From assembly GCA_013339895.1 (NCBI GenBank), contig JABACO010000010.1, forward strand, positions 7,330,201-7,394,200: 64,000 bases of DNA, written 5' to 3'. Below are positions 32,101-44,885 of the stretch, piece after piece (within the stretch, counting starts at the first letter, position 1; the number at the start of each line of letters is the position of its first letter). The position numbers and the translations under genes are program-made. Below the pieces are notes generated by a model. It was not told where the DNA came from. It saw nothing but the letters and a program-made list of their open reading frames with translations, and ran no database searches. This DNA is from Ephydatia muelleri (lineage: Eukaryota; Porifera; Demospongiae; Spongillida; Spongillidae).

Positions 32101-35100
32101 TGGCATCTGGTTGACTGTTGTTACTTGTACATGCACATGTACAGTGTGCATGTATACATAGATAGTGTACCTGTATGGACATTGTAGAAATCAATTTGTA
32201 ATGCTAAAATGATGAATTAAGCTGCTTGCAAATTGTTACAACATCATCAGAAGTTTTGCAAACTTCTATAGAATTTGACCCGACTATGAAATGCCAATTA
32301 AAAACATGCAACCCATCTCTAACAAGATTCCTGACAATCAGATCGTTTAGCTTGTTGTTGGAATTGAACTAGAAGTCAAAAATGAGCACTTTCGTTGTTT
32401 TATGTGGCACAATGGCGCAGTTGTGGAGAACAAAAGGGTACTGTCAGTCCTTGTTTCCTATCTCGGAACTATCCTCCTCCTTCTCTTTCTCCTTCTTGAC
32501 CACACATAAACTCGGGATAGGAACACTTTTATAAAATGAAAATTGCACCAATAGCTTCAGAATTGCTCGGCATCTTCACATTTGTGTCTCGAGCTATTGA
32601 TTGGTAGTTCAGTTATGTAAACTACCAAATAAGATATGGGCCGTACGAAACGCAACTTGTATCTGACAGTCCTATGATCGTTTAGAATTTTGTCATTAGC
32701 ATTTTAAATCTAATTTAGCATATACTATTTACAAATCCGAACAGGAAAGAGCTTCTGAATAAAGTCATATCAGAGGCAGTATCAAGAGTAGAGGTGTTGC
32801 CTATTATACCGATACTATGAACAGCAATGCTTGCAGTATATGCTTGTTTAAGGTCTGGGAACGAGACTTTTTCACAGATTCCATGGCAATCGTATGAAAA
32901 AAAATCCATGAAATAAGTAACTACAAACATTCTCTATGAGAAAGTTGGTGGTGTATAGGATTTGAAGGCAATAGCACTTGGTTTAAAAAGCACAGAAACA
33001 AGGGTCTAACAATAAGGGAAAATGTAATAGTCCTATATTAAGCACACATAATATCCTACAAAGTGCTAAATATAGTACATTTTCCCTTATTGTTAGACCG
33101 TTGTTTCCTTGCTTTTTAAACCACTATTGCCTTCAAATTAATCCTATACACCACCAACTTTCTCATAGAGAATGTTTTCAAGTTGGACTATTCTCTAAAC
33201 TTAGCACTATTTAGAAGCTTCAAGATAGCATTAACCTTTGCACATTTGTTAACATCATTGCAACATGACAACTTCATAACATTAACTAATTTAATACAAC
33301 AGGCTAGCTTACTAGTAATATACAACAGATTTCTGACCCTGAAAAAGCACTGTGCTTGCTCACTGTGTACCCAAAGAGAACATACCTTGCAGTATCGCCC
33401 CATCAGGGAAGCGCACTCTGAGCATTACAAATCGATAGTGCCTTACAGTCATTCTCATCTCCTCTTTCTCTCTCATAGCCTTTGTCCTCAAAACACCTTC
33501 GCGTTCAGCAGCTTCTGCCCTAAAACACAATTTTATTGATGTAGTATTGGGTACAAACTACAGTGACACAATAATTTGCAAAAATCACTAGTCACAAGAT
33601 AATATAATTCTAACTCACCAGTTAGTACTTCTTGGGAATAATAAAACAAATCTCTGCAGACATTCTCTAACTAATGGAGCAGCAACTAAACCACATTAAT
33701 GTAGCTAACTATATATAATCGCAATACACAGTGCACATGTATTTTCAATACTTTAAGCCGTGATAGAATGGATATTCCCAAGTGATGCTAATATACATGT
33801 ACATGTATAAGTTAGTGTACAGGTCTATATTTAATTTCATCAGCGTAATGTGATTAGTATTCTTATTTATGCCCAATGTGCCTCCAACATTGCACCTCAG
33901 CTTCTGCTCCTTCTTCACTTCCTCAATAGTGAGATTGTAGAAATCTTCTGTCAAATTAAACTGGTTTATACGACTGCTGCCTTGGAATACCTGTAGTACA
34001 CATGAGGTAAGAATACCCAATTAGCACTCACAATGCTGGATACTCCCTTGTACTTAGATGTACCTGAACATTTCTATCCAACTTCGGATTCAATGATTCT
34101 GTGGACACCAGTGTTAGTTTACACTCTTGCAAAAACTGCACATCCTTGGCCTTCTCATCAGATAGGACATAAAACACTTCATCTGCACCATCTGAAAGAC
34201 ATCAGCTACATGTACACATAACATTTGTACATACATGTACATACACACTGATCACAGATTCGAGCATATAAACCAACAAACCACCAAATACTACTGTATA
34301 TAGCATAATTATTAATTAGATTGCTGGGTGTCATAGAACGTTCGCGGATATAGATTGTGCAGTGTACTACATGTAGATACATGATTACTTCACATTAGTG
34401 GAAGCTGAACAATCATCAGACACTTGCCTTGTGCTAGGTTGCGCTGCTCAAAGCCAACTGCTTCTAAGAACAACACTGACCCTGTCACAGAACACACCTT
34501 TTCCTGAAATGCTTTATTACTGGCTCTGATTTTCCTGTACTTCTCTTCATCTGGATTGGATACTATGTTGTCCATGTACCTGGATTATGGCAACATGTGG
34601 GCATGAAAATGAAGTATTGTACACATTTCTCACAAATTATGCAGCTTCACATACAGCACTATGATTGTAAGTGATTTTAATTAACAACTACTGTAGCATA
34701 CAATACACATCATACTTAGACAGCCAGAAATCACTGATGGATGTAAGTAATGGCCATATTACGTGTATATCATTGTTTCATTGTTTGCAATACCATGTTA
34801 CAATCAGAATATTAATATTCATGTTGGTTCCCACATCATTAACAGACTCATGGTCATTCAAATAAAGCATGTGCTATAAAACATATGCGTACCGACACAG
34901 TGCGTCCAGACAAGCCTTCTTCTTTTCTTGATCTATACATAAGGTGTGTATCATTTTTGCTGATGTTGGCACAGGGTCCTGACTATAGCTCTGTGATAAA
35001 AAAGGTCATAAAACACCAGTTAAATGCCAGTTCAACATCGGTATCGCAGATCCATGTACATAAAGTGCCTATGGACTGTGCAGTCACTGCAGTGTACAGT

Positions 35101-38100
35101 ACATTGTATGCTGCATGAATGCTCAACTGGTATTCATGTGTACGGATGTGAGACGAGATGCTTGCGATAACTACTTAGTTGCAACCTAATCTTGCCATGG
35201 CACTACAGATACAAAATATAATGGTCATTGGCCATTATATGTAATATTGATCGGACATTGTCTGATGTCCAGCCGTTATCATAAACCCTGCAGTACGATG
35301 TGCGCAAATTTCAATACAACCAAGATGCTGAAATGTTTCACTACAATGGGGAAAAAAAAACTACTTACTTTGTAATTTTATACACATGCCTTCTGTTGTG
35401 TATTGTACCGCTTAGACACAGCAGTAGCACTGCTGCTTATGCTACATGTACTTGCTTTAGTGTTAGCAATTATTAAGTGACATCTTCGCATTTCATGTGT
35501 TACCCGAAAACGCATGTGTCAAGTTGTGTCTGGGCAGTAGGGTATATGTTGTGCATTTGCCCATTGCAAAAGCGAACAATCATTGTATTGTAAAGATCAC
35601 AAGGTCACAGAATATGAGCAGTTCAGTTAAGCCAACCTCCATCATGCAGCTGGCCATGTGCTCTCGGATGTCCAGGTGTGGTATCGGGTGCTGACACAGA
35701 GGACAGATGAGGTGCACATGCACACCATCCAACGCTGTGTCCTTCACTTGGAGCTGCTGAGGCACATCTTGAACGGAGGGACGCTGCAGAACACAAGAGG
35801 AGTACGTGAATATGCGCATTAGAAAGCACAGCAGTCGTACTGCAGGACCTACATGTCCACTGCATGAAATTTATTTTACACAGCCTCCCCTGCAAAAGCA
35901 CATTCAGTATGTGAAAAACTGTAAGCCAATTTAAAATTAGGCCGCAAATTGAAAAAAGGTGTCCAGGTAAGGATACGTTAACAAACGTGTACATGTACAT
36001 GTACGTATCAGGGCTAATAATAACACCTGGACACCGGACAATTTCCAATCAATTTAATAATTGGGAAGGGTATTTACATTTTTAACCAGACAAAATGTCC
36101 GGATGTATGTATAAACGTGCAATCGAGTCTGAGGAGAGTTGTATCGCGAAGAAACGTGCAGTACATAAAAAGATGGTGGAAAAATGGGATTTAACAGAGC
36201 AATCGCGATTTGAACACGTCACTGTGGCTGAAGTTTGAGATGATAGCTGATCGTGAGCACGTGTCCGTGTTAAAATGCAGCATTTGCGGGAAGTACAAGG
36301 ACAAGCTGGAATCCATGCGAAACTTCCACCCATCGAAGGTACAAGTAATGTGTGCACATCCACCTATAAGAATCATGCACTTACTGAGATGCATAAGCAT
36401 GCCATACATCTGTTTAAAAAGGACCAATCTACCAGTACTATTTTTCGATACGTGCCCATAGCAGAGGCGTTTGTGCAGTCCTCGATGGATGCTCATACTA
36501 AGGAAGCGATTAAAAAATTTTTTTTTTAATATTGCCTACACGATCGCTAAGGAAAACATGGCATTCACAAAGATGCAATATTTATGTGCAATTGAGCAAC
36601 GCCATGGTGTTGACATTGGCACTGGCTATAAAAAATGACCAATCATGTGCTACCTTTGTACACTTTACTGCTCATGAGCGGAAGGAAAGTCTACAAAATA
36701 CCTTGTCAAAATGCAGGTTTTTTTTTAGCCTTCAGGCTGATGGGACCACTGACACTGCAAATATTTCTAGCGCTTTATTTTGACCCTTTTTCAACTGATG
36801 CAAAGTGCATGTGTGCAAAGTTTATTTTTCTCTTAATCATCTTGGTAATGGCAAGTGATTACCACTGAGTCTGCCTCTGATGAAGATAAGTCAGTGGTGG
36901 TCTTGAGTTTGATGATTGGGAGGAATGGGTAACTAGTTGAGTTGGACTTATTTTCTTATGAATTTTCACATTGCACTTTATGTCCTGTGCATTCAAATAC
37001 GTTTAGTTCACAGTGTTTATAGTATTTTAATGTCTGATCAATATCTACCAGTGACGGGGTAAAATGGTTCGTGTTCAGACATTTTGTCTGGACACTCTTA
37101 TAGAGTTAATATAAGCCCTACTGTATCCACCCACATGTTTACATGTACACAGTAGTGTTGAGGAAGCTAGCCACACACTGTACACATGATGGAGTAAACA
37201 CGATTTCCTTATGTACCTGGATGGTCTGTGGTGATGGTGAAGATGGCTTTGCTTCTTCCAAGACCTCCTGCTTGATTTCTGGACAGTGCGGAATGTTGTG
37301 TCATCCATTGATCGTGCATGTGCTCACACAGGTACGAAATACATCACAATGCGTGAGATATATACAGTCTATGGACAGACATACATGTACATACATGCCA
37401 TACAAGGTTGTATATTACATCACGCAGTATAGTGGGAGGGGCAAGGGGTTGGGAAAAAGTGACGCTTGTGATAGGAGAAGGGTTAAGATGCATGTTTGGA
37501 TTTTTAATTAAAGCACAGGTCATGTGATAATTCCATGACCAGGCAAGCCGAGCCACAGTGATGCCCAACTCAGCCCGAAGCTCCATTGAAGCAGGCAATA
37601 AGTTCCATTATACCAGGGACCGTACCTGGCTCTGAGTCTATATGGTATGTAATTTTTAATAATTGAGCCTTTTTGTGGATCATTATTGATAGTACTGATA
37701 CCGATGGTTGTGTAGAGAAAGCAGTTAATGTTGTAGCCAGTTATGCATGTAAATGATATGGCTAAACTAAATATTTGAGGCCAATGTCGTGACATTTCTG
37801 CCACAGGTGAATGAGAATTAAGAACAAAACAGTACAATGGTCATGCTGACTAACATACATGAAGCGGCGCAGACCTACAAGTGGACTTGCACATGTAAAA
37901 GTAGGTGGGCTTACATTTGGGAACGGAGTGGGGCAGAGGAAGAGGGAGGTGAGTGATGGCTACAGTGTATATCAAACTAAACATCGGGAATGTCAATGTC
38001 TTGGAACAGGCCAGGGAAGAGATACAATCTAAACATAAAACCACCAAATACATAGACCCAATGATGATATTTCATGTGCACTAGTAGGCTATCACTCGAG

Positions 38101-38947
38101 TATGCAAGGAATGGTATTACTAGAATCATGCACTGTGCCTAATAGAAGACCAGTTCCAACTGGCAAGTGTGCAGATAAAATATATATATATTTCATTGCC
38201 TACCATTGCAGCTGGATGTCATTGGTCCTGTAACTCTGGTGACATTAACTATCCATTAATATGCTATATACATATAATCACCAAACACAGTGCACTTAGT
38301 TGAGGTACCTGCTTAAGTCAGAACTGAATTCTTAAAACACAGCACACACTGCACACTCACACACATAGGCACACAAACACACATCAACTTCATTTAACAC
38401 ACACACACACAAACAAACACACACACATACACACACACACACACACACACATCAACGAATCTGCTGTTACAATCTCATACATGTACGTGACAAGTGCAAG
38501 GGTGGCTCATAACTCAACAACATACAAATGTACTTCCTTTACTGTTATTTTAAAACACAAGCCCATGGTCACGAAGTCTGGTCGCGCAAAACCCACAACG
38601 TCGCGGAAACACACAGCCGTGTTCGCCTCTCACTTTGTGGGTCCATAGCTGTGCTGCTGCCTGACGTCGATACAGCCAACTTACGCGAACCAGTCGCAGA
38701 AGGCGGGTTCTGCTGCTCCAAACGAGCGACAGCTGCCTGTCCAGCAGCTGCGGCAGACGCGGTTGGGGCCCTGCGTTCTAAAATAGGAATAGTAACTGTC
38801 TACGACTCTCAACGTGTACCAGTCTATACCTGCTGTTACCGGTCGAGTCGAATGTGGTTGACTTCGTGAGCTCTCTGTCAAGGAGTGCCCTGGTCCGCTT
38901 CGCATGAATTTGAAGTCAGCGATGCGTTCCTGTACGAACTTCTTCAT
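29169..38947 (-). CDS. UBXN6: UBX domain-containing protein 6 (UBXD1), 11 exons
   Basis: UBXN6 is a cytosolic adaptor of the p97/VCP ATPase. The exons are 38947-38830, 38777-38685, 37278-37217, 35783-35637, 34990-34893, 34579-34428, 34191-34064, 33990-33896, 33519-33386, 29506-29364 and 29276-29169. They sum to 1,278 nt with consistent phases: 425 residues plus TGA (human protein about 441). The N-terminus reads MKKFVQERIADFKF. An Ala-rich p97-contact helix ends ARLEQ (residue 60). A CPLC...C segment lies at about 118-137, and the PUB domain with NPDEEKYRKIRASNKAFQEK is at about 140-230. TEDFYNLTIEEVKKEQKLR precedes the C-terminal UBX domain (FPDGAILQGVFRPFEKL, about 325-400). The intron after exon 6 starts with GC (AAG|GCAAGT). 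Exon 5 could instead begin at 34978. A 3.9-kb intron 9 is filled with repeats; all other signals are GT-AG. Confidence 0.9.
30960..31011. repeat. Perfect 23-bp palindrome with 6-bp loop
   Basis: Arms AAGTAATGGTCACTTTTG... (30960-30982) and their exact complement (30989-31011) enclose AGTTTC. It lies in UBXN6 intron 9. A possible remnant of a fold-back element. Confidence 0.9.
31618..32012. repeat. 13-bp tandem repeat array
   Basis: About 30 units of CACTTGTCATGTG or CACTTGTCACATG. The two variants alternate irregularly, and CATGTG and CACATG are each other's reverse complement. Because 13 is not a multiple of three, all three plus-strand frames stay open, so the apparent proteins here are artefacts. 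It lies in UBXN6 intron 9. Confidence 0.93.
32340..32570 (+). repeat. Interspersed repeat with conserved coding segment, copy 2
   Basis: Pairs with the minus strand of 16262-16560. The peptide-level match (VGIELEVKNE and GAVVENKRVL) is preserved, with an in-frame stop just before it. Confidence 0.65.
32927..33175. mobile_element. Fold-back MITE-like inverted repeat
   Basis: Arms of about 100 bp (32927-33026 and 33076-33175) are reverse complements with a few substitutions and short indels. They share TCTCTATGAGAAAGTTGGTG, CAATAG, GTTTAAAAAGCA and GTCTAACAATAAGGGAAAAT. A 49-bp loop separates them. It lies in UBXN6 intron 9 immediately before exon 9. Confidence 0.85.
36190..36800 (+). pseudogene. 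hAT-like transposase N-terminal relic in UBXN6 intron 3
   Basis: The plus strand, read in three successive frames, gives LKCSICGKYKDKLESMRNF (a zinc-binding CxxC module), then TSTYKNHALTEMHKHAIHLF (the His pair completing the finger and its flank), IAKENMAFTKMQYLCAIEQR and FFSLQADGTTDTANI. This is the order of N-terminal finger and first catalytic-Asp strand in hAT-type proteins of the ZBED/C17orf113 kind. At least three frameshifts or stops and a T10 run break it. It is antisense to the host gene. Confidence 0.65.
38395..38452. repeat. (AC)n microsatellite, imperfect
   Basis: CA-rich dinucleotide tract with AAAC interruptions. It lies just beyond UBXN6 exon 2, in intron 2. Confidence 0.9.
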
Positions 38948-39794
38948 GGTCACAATAATACCGAAGTTAATAAACACATTTATTAAATGTATTAAATAAT
39001 GCTAATAATGACAGCCACTCGTGCTAGCCTTCTTGTCACCGAGTCAGGCAGTTGGTTCATGGTTAAAAGCTCTTCCTTTGTCATCAATTGGGCTAAGAAG
39101 GGACAATAAGACTGTCCGCATTGCCTTGGGTCTTCGACTGGGAGCTGCACTTGGCATTTCCGATTAATATCTTCAACGGCTAATGTTTTTACATCTAATG
39201 TTTATGAAAAGGCACATCTGGAAGTAAAATTTGTTTGTCTTCGCACGATGTTCCTAACGCGAGTTACACGTGATGAAACGAACGAGAATTATAAGGAGAA
39301 AAATTAAATGGCAGATATTGACCTGTCGCTCCACGATAACGGCACTGCATGTTTAACAAAGTGTTTGTTGTATGTACATAATGGAATACGGTTAAAATCA
39401 AGTTACATTACCTTTGGAGGAGAGACACGCAGCCAATGAGCCAGACTGGATTTGTGGGCCATTAGCTATTGAGACGGCTGAACTTGTCTCTATTCAGTAC
39501 TGTACGGTCAAATAGCTTAGAGCAGTAGGATCATTCAGGCATGTAACGTGCCGTCTGGGGTTCCCTTGGAGTATGTTTAGTTGCTATAATATCAATGGAC
39601 AAAAACTACTGAAGCTGAGGTTCAGTGTTAAAATCTTATTTAATCCTATATGTTTGGTATGCAAGTGAGAGGGTAGGCCTATACATGAAATAATCAACAA
39701 GTTGAGGATGGAGGGGAACCAAATATGTCACCCTGCATATTGTCAATATTAATTGCTAACTACCGTATATAGCTGATTTGCCTCCATCCCTTGA
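38948..39794. other. Upstream region of UBXN6 and repeat copy B
   Basis: The first 300 bp would hold the UBXN6 promoter; no TATA element is evident. About 39190-39400 is the inverted partner of 3655-3850. No gene was recognised. Confidence 0.5.
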
Positions 39795-40052
39795 TATAAT
39801 AGAATTAATGAAAATAACCCATGCTAATGCCTGTATAAAAGTTGTGGTAGCCGTACGCGCGGCGGGAACTAACGTGAGAAGCTGCAGACAATGATTAGTA
39901 ATAGCAATGACGAGAACACACATAACACTAAACGGGTACAACAACCAACTCCAGCCCAGCTGGTGTTCGTTCGTAATGTGTCCGGCCCGACCGATCGGCA
40001 CTGCGCAGCCTTAAGTGCCCAAGCCCACTCCGGAACTGACGTCATCACTACA
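39795..40052 (-). repeat. 3' LTR of the truncated gypsy element
   Basis: On the minus strand a polypurine tract AAAAGGGGAGGAG is followed by TGTAGTGATGACGTCAG. The probable end is ATTCTATTATA, the same kind of terminus as the 122-bp LTR at 9953. There is no second LTR in the window to confirm the limits. Confidence 0.55.
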
Positions 40053-42904
40053 CTCCTCCCCTTTTAGTTTCCAAACATAGTCACGATAACGATCAGGTGG
40101 ATGACGTTGTCTATTTGATCTGCGGACCTCCCTTTGTTCAACCTTTGCCTCCTGCACTTCATCAGCGTCCTCAGCTCCTTCGTCATCCATCTCCTGTTCA
40201 TCAGCCTCACCAGGTCTTTCATCATTCCTTTCCTGTTCAGCTAGTGGATCTGGCTCTATCTCTGAAGCAGTGTCCTCTTGATTGATGGGGGCTGGTAGTG
40301 CAGCATCAGTACCATCCCCTTCAATTCCAGATTCTTTCTCCTCCAACGGTAGCCCATGTTCTTGGAACCTTACATGGTCCACATGACGTTTGACCTCCAC
40401 ACCAGTGTCCAACCGAACTGCATACGACAATGGACCAGTCTGAGCTATGATAACCCCTGGGATCCATTTCGGTGGAACTCGAAAGTTCTTCACATACACT
40501 ACATCCCCCACCATGAATGACCGAGGTTTAACTCCATGGTCATGTGCGGTCTTTTGACGCTCTTGGCTTCTGTGGACTTGTGAGGTGATGTCTGGGACCA
40601 TGAGATCCAGCAGTGTTCTAGGGCGCCTCCCCATGAGGAGCTGTGCTGGTGGTTGACCTGTTGTGGCATGAGGTGTTACCCCTAAAAAAAAAAAATCTGT
40701 TAATTCGAATGTTAAGTCACCTTCATTGCTTCCTTGAATGTTTGGACCGCGCGTTCAGCTAACCCATTACTAGATGGGTGATAAGGGGCACACCGTATAT
40801 GCCTGATACCATTGTGCTTCATGAAGTGACCAAATTCTGTAGAAGAAAAAGCTGTCCCGTTATCTGACACCACAATTTCAGGCAATCCATGGGTAGCAAA
40901 CATGTGTCTTAATTCTTTGATTGTCTGCTGAGAACTCGTAGAGGCCACTGGAACGACTTCAAGCCACTTAGAGTAAGAATCTACCACGATCAAAATATTT
41001 TACCCATAAAGGGGCCAGCATGATCAATGTGGAGGCGTGACCACGGCTTAGAGGGCCACTCCCAAGGGTGCAATGGGGCCTTTGGGGGAGACTTCCTGTT
41101 TGCTTGACAGGCTTCGCACACCTTCACCTTTGACTCCAACTCTGAGTCTATCCCTGGCCACCAGACCACTCCTCTTGCCAAGGCCTTCATTCTGGTGATG
41201 CCGGGATGCCCTTCATGTAACAACTGTAACACATGTGCACGTCCCACTGGAGGAATCACTACCCTACTACCCCACATCACACAGCCATCCTGCACACTGA
41301 GTTCCATAGCCCTTTGCTGGTATATTCTTAGCTCACCGCTCAGTTTGATGTCTCCTGCTGGCCAACCACCAAGGATCAATCCCTTAACCCGAGCCAGTAT
41401 AGGATCCTTTGCTGTCCAAGCTCTGATAGAGGACTCAGGGCAACCCTCATCCAAGAAAGCTCCTAGAGTCAACACCATCTCCCCGGGTAAAAAGGTCTCC
41501 TTTGGGGCTTCTTCTACAGGAAGCCTACTAAGACCATCTGCGTTGCTCTGTTCCTTTGCTGATCTGTACACAATATGGTAGTTGTAGGCGCTCAGTGTTA
41601 ATGCCCACCTCTGGATTCTGGCTGATGCCATGGCAGGAACAGGCCGAGACTCAGAGAATAAGTATTGGAGAGGTTTGTGATCGGAATATACCATGAAGTG
41701 CCTACCAACAAAAACTGGTGGAATCTTTTAACTCCATAGACAATTGCCAGGCCCTCTTTCTCTATTTGGGAATATTTCCTTTCTGCCGGGGCCAATGAGC
41801 GGGAAGCAAATGCAACTGGCCTTTCTGAACCGTCTTCAAATTGGTGGGCCAACACTGCTCCTACTCCGTAGGGCGATGCATCACATGACAGCACTAATCT
41901 TTTGTCTGGATCAAATGAGTCAAGACACAAGGTGATGTTAGTTGCGACTTAGCTTTCTCAAAAGCTTTTCCTTGCTGTTGTCCCCAGTGCCAACGTTCGT
42001 TCTTCCTCAGGAGCTGGTGAAGTGGGGCCAGTGTGTCAGCCAGGTTGTGAAGAAACTTCCCATAGAAATTCACCAGTCCTAGGAATGAGCGCAACTGAGG
42101 AACGTTCTGTGGCACAGGGGCATCCAATACAGCACGCTTCTTATCATCTGCTGGGCGAATCCCCTCTGCTGAAATGTGATGACCTAAGTACTGGATTGAA
42201 GGTAACATGAAGTGACACTTAGATCTCTTTAACCTTATACCAGCATTTTCCAACTTAGCCAAAACTATCGATGATCCTGCCACCAAGATGTCATCCAGAT
42301 ACACCAACACATCTGGAATGCCCTGCAGGATGTTTTCCATTGTATGTTGAAAAATGACAGGAGCTGAAGCCACACCAAAAGGTAATCTGCTATACTGGAA
42401 TAAGCCTTTGTGAGTCGAGATTGTCACATATTTCTTTGATTCTTGCTCCAGCTCTACTTGCAAGTAAGCATTAGCAAGATCTAGCTTTGTGAATACCTTC
42501 CCTTTTCCTAGGGACGATATTAAATCTTCAATGCGTGGCAATGGGTATTTCTCCAAACTTGCAACCCGATTTATGGTCACCTTATAATCCCCACACAGAC
42601 GAATGTTACCATCTCCTTTGACCACTGGAACGACAGGAGCCACCCAATCAGAGTGAGACACTGGCTCTATTATTCCTGCTGTCTCCAATCTTTTAAGCTC
42701 TTCCTCCACTCGAGCTCGTAGGGCATACGGTACTGGTCGTGGTTTGAAGAACGATGGTCTGGCCTTGGGGTCCACATGGATCTTGACTTTCACTCCTTTG
42801 ATTTGACCCAGCTCCTCCTTGAACAAGGCCGCATGTTTGTCTAACAATGATTTGAGGCTGCCATCCATACTAGAATTGAGCACAACAAGGTTAGGATGTA
42901 GCAA
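40011..42904 (-). pseudogene. Ty3/gypsy pol, decayed and 5'-truncated
   Basis: Minus-strand segments in order: RT (42904-41894) with IRLCGDYKVTINR, FTKLDLANAYLQV and VYLDDILVAG; RNase H (41930-41598 then 41694 on) with [12 protein letters not shown] and [11 protein letters not shown]; integrase zinc region (HEGHPGITRMKAL ... CEACQ, about 41160-41220); catalytic core HIDHAGPF, VSDNGTAF and SSNGLAERA (41050-40740); and a C-terminal region at 40634-40011. Frameshifts occur near 41700, 40990 and 40690. About 15-20 residues are missing after the YLDD motif. Gag and protease are absent because homology begins abruptly near 42900. It is a different gypsy lineage from the element at 9953. Confidence 0.88.
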
Positions 42905-43795
42905 GGTCCATCTCTGATGGGGAGGGATTGGATAAGTGTACTACAAAAGTGTACATGTGTATAAGCAATTTCCTGAAGACAATAATGTATGTATGCATCT
43001 GATTCGTCACACATCGACCCTCGACCTCGACCTCCCCACCCACCTCCCACTCTCTCAAATCGCTAACACGATACGCAAGCAGCATCTTCTACCCACGGAC
43101 ACTGAAAGAGTCCTCCATGCAGCAAACAGACTTGCATATAGCCGTCATTCAACCCCTACTTTCGGGTACAATAACTCCTTCGAGGTCTAAATGATTTTCG
43201 TCAACTGCCAATGGAGCCACCGCACAATTAATTAGTTGTGGCCGTGGCCCGACCTGACGGCGGAAGGTCGGATGGTCAAGCCTATATATAAAGATTAATG
43301 TGTGTGGGCGATTATCGCACTGAAGGTCGGACCACGCCCAACAACTGCACAACGGAAGTATGTGTGGATTGGCGACTTGACCTGCCTACGGCTTGCGACT
43401 TGGATTTAATAGATAATTAAAACATCATTTAAGACAATAATTTTGTGACATCACCTTGTCTTAAAATCCCCGCTCCCTACCCCCCACCCACCCAATGTAC
43501 AATTAACCATCCAAAGCCTAGCCTACACATTAAGGCTTTAACGGATCGGATCCAAATTCAGATATCTATTCGAAAGGCCAACGGATCGAATTTCAGTTTC
43601 GTTACATTAATCATTCAGATTGATGTTCCAAAGTCGGAACAGATTCGGATTATCAGCCCGCCCAATCCCATCGGATTCACGCAATCTGAATATCCGATGG
43701 TTTGGGACCGAGGGAAAGCAGCCATTTTTTTTCCAGCCAGCTCGCGTGCGTTTTGTATTTTTGGCAAAAGGCGGTTGACGTTGTGAGAAACAGAA
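42905..43795. other. Intergenic, no gene recognised
   Basis: Short low-complexity frames only. At about 43527-43700 there is a series of GGATCGGATCC/AGATTCGGAT-type motifs related to those at 44385-44510, which may be ends of one AT-rich element bounded by TTAAGGC and GCCTTAA. Confidence 0.35.
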
Positions 43796-43945
43796 GCGTA
43801 GGAACGTAAACAGGATTTGGGGGGCCCAAAGGATGTGTCTAATATAAATTCAGCATACTTTATACATGCACATAATGCCCAAGATTGGGGGGGCCAAGGC
43901 CCACTCTGCCCCCCCCCCCCCCCCCAAACCCGGTTCCTACGCCTA
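43796..43945. mobile_element. Short MITE with GCGTAGGAAC termini
   Basis: Left GCGTAGGAACGTAAACAGG and right CCCGGTTCCTACGC are imperfect inverted repeats. G-runs on the left and a C-run on the right border them. The length is about 150 bp. The structure resembles the other G/C-bordered hAT-type MITEs in this window. Confidence 0.6.
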
Positions 43946-44244
43946 TGAGAAATAAACGTAGGCTTTTATTTCTTCCCTTTTTTCTTAATGCTTAATTTTT
44001 GTCACCGCCCTCTTCCAATTCGGGCATTTCCCCCTTGCTCGCTTTATACTGAATATGGGTGTGCGTCAGTCTGGTGTGCATTTTCTTTTACAAGCATTGG
44101 TTTTCTTTCTCATGTAGGTTCGAGACAGGTTAGCTAGAAACATTAATCCAACTAAGTTTGTCACATTTAGGAGTCGTCAGAATGTAATTTTATAATATTG
44201 TGTAAGGATAGTAAAGTTATAAGTAAATTCTCTTTGAGTAATAG

Positions 44245-44400
44245 AGTACGATGTAGGATTGGTCTGGGTGGTTGTAAAGGATTTGGTAAGACCACATGCA
44301 ACGAAAACTGTCCTACAATTTAGCAGAACGGTTTCATTGTGATCGAAAACCACGCCCATGGAGCCAATCCTACATAGGACCCACTACTGTGGGTCCAGAT
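44245..44400. repeat. MITE-like repeat with ATGTAGGATTGG ends
   Basis: ATGTAGGATTGG at about 44250 and CCAATCCTACAT at about 44370 face each other. The right end continues into a palindromic GGACCCACTACTGTGGGTCC. The same end occurs inverted at 3519-3590, so the family has at least two members here. Confidence 0.55.
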
Positions 44401-44699
44401 ATTCAGATATCCAATGGCCGTTACCTTCAGATTCAGATTCACGCCTTAACTAAACAGATCAGATCAGATTATAATGCCGAATCTGATCTGATCTGATCTG
44501 ATCTGTTAAAATCTTACTACACATAAATCAAATAATAATGATAAACATACAACAATAATGATTAAGAAGTTCAGGAAGATATCCAATGTTCAGGAAGAGA
44601 TACTGGGCAGCTCCATCGTCCATTCCTATTGCACTCCCCATTTGGTGCGGTCACTCTGAGAATTGAAAATGACAGTCGTGCTTATCCATCCCAATACCT

Positions 44700-44885
44700 C
44701 ACTGTCTGACGTTTCCCCCCCACCCCCACACCTCCCCCCCCCCCCCCCCCCCCCCTTTATTGCATGACGTAACTTATGAACGGCCCCTGTGTATCCAGTA
44801 GCGGATCTAGGAGGGGGGGGGGGCGGGGGGGGGGGGGTTTGAGGGTTTAAACCCCCCCCCCCCCCTCCCAGCCCTTCGATAATAT
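44700..44885. mobile_element. G/C-run-bordered MITE fragment
   Basis: CAGTAGCGGATCTAGG at about 44798-44813 followed by long G and C runs, with another C run at 44729-44755. CAGTRGCGGATCYAGG-type ends recur at 56017 (CAGTGGCGTATCCAGG) and about 58423. They are typical of hAT-derived MITEs. Confidence 0.45.

Noticed and set aside
31495..32161. Three long overlapping plus-strand frames rich in CTCHVHLS
   Set aside because: All three frames of a stop-free 13-bp tandem repeat are open; this is composition and not coding.
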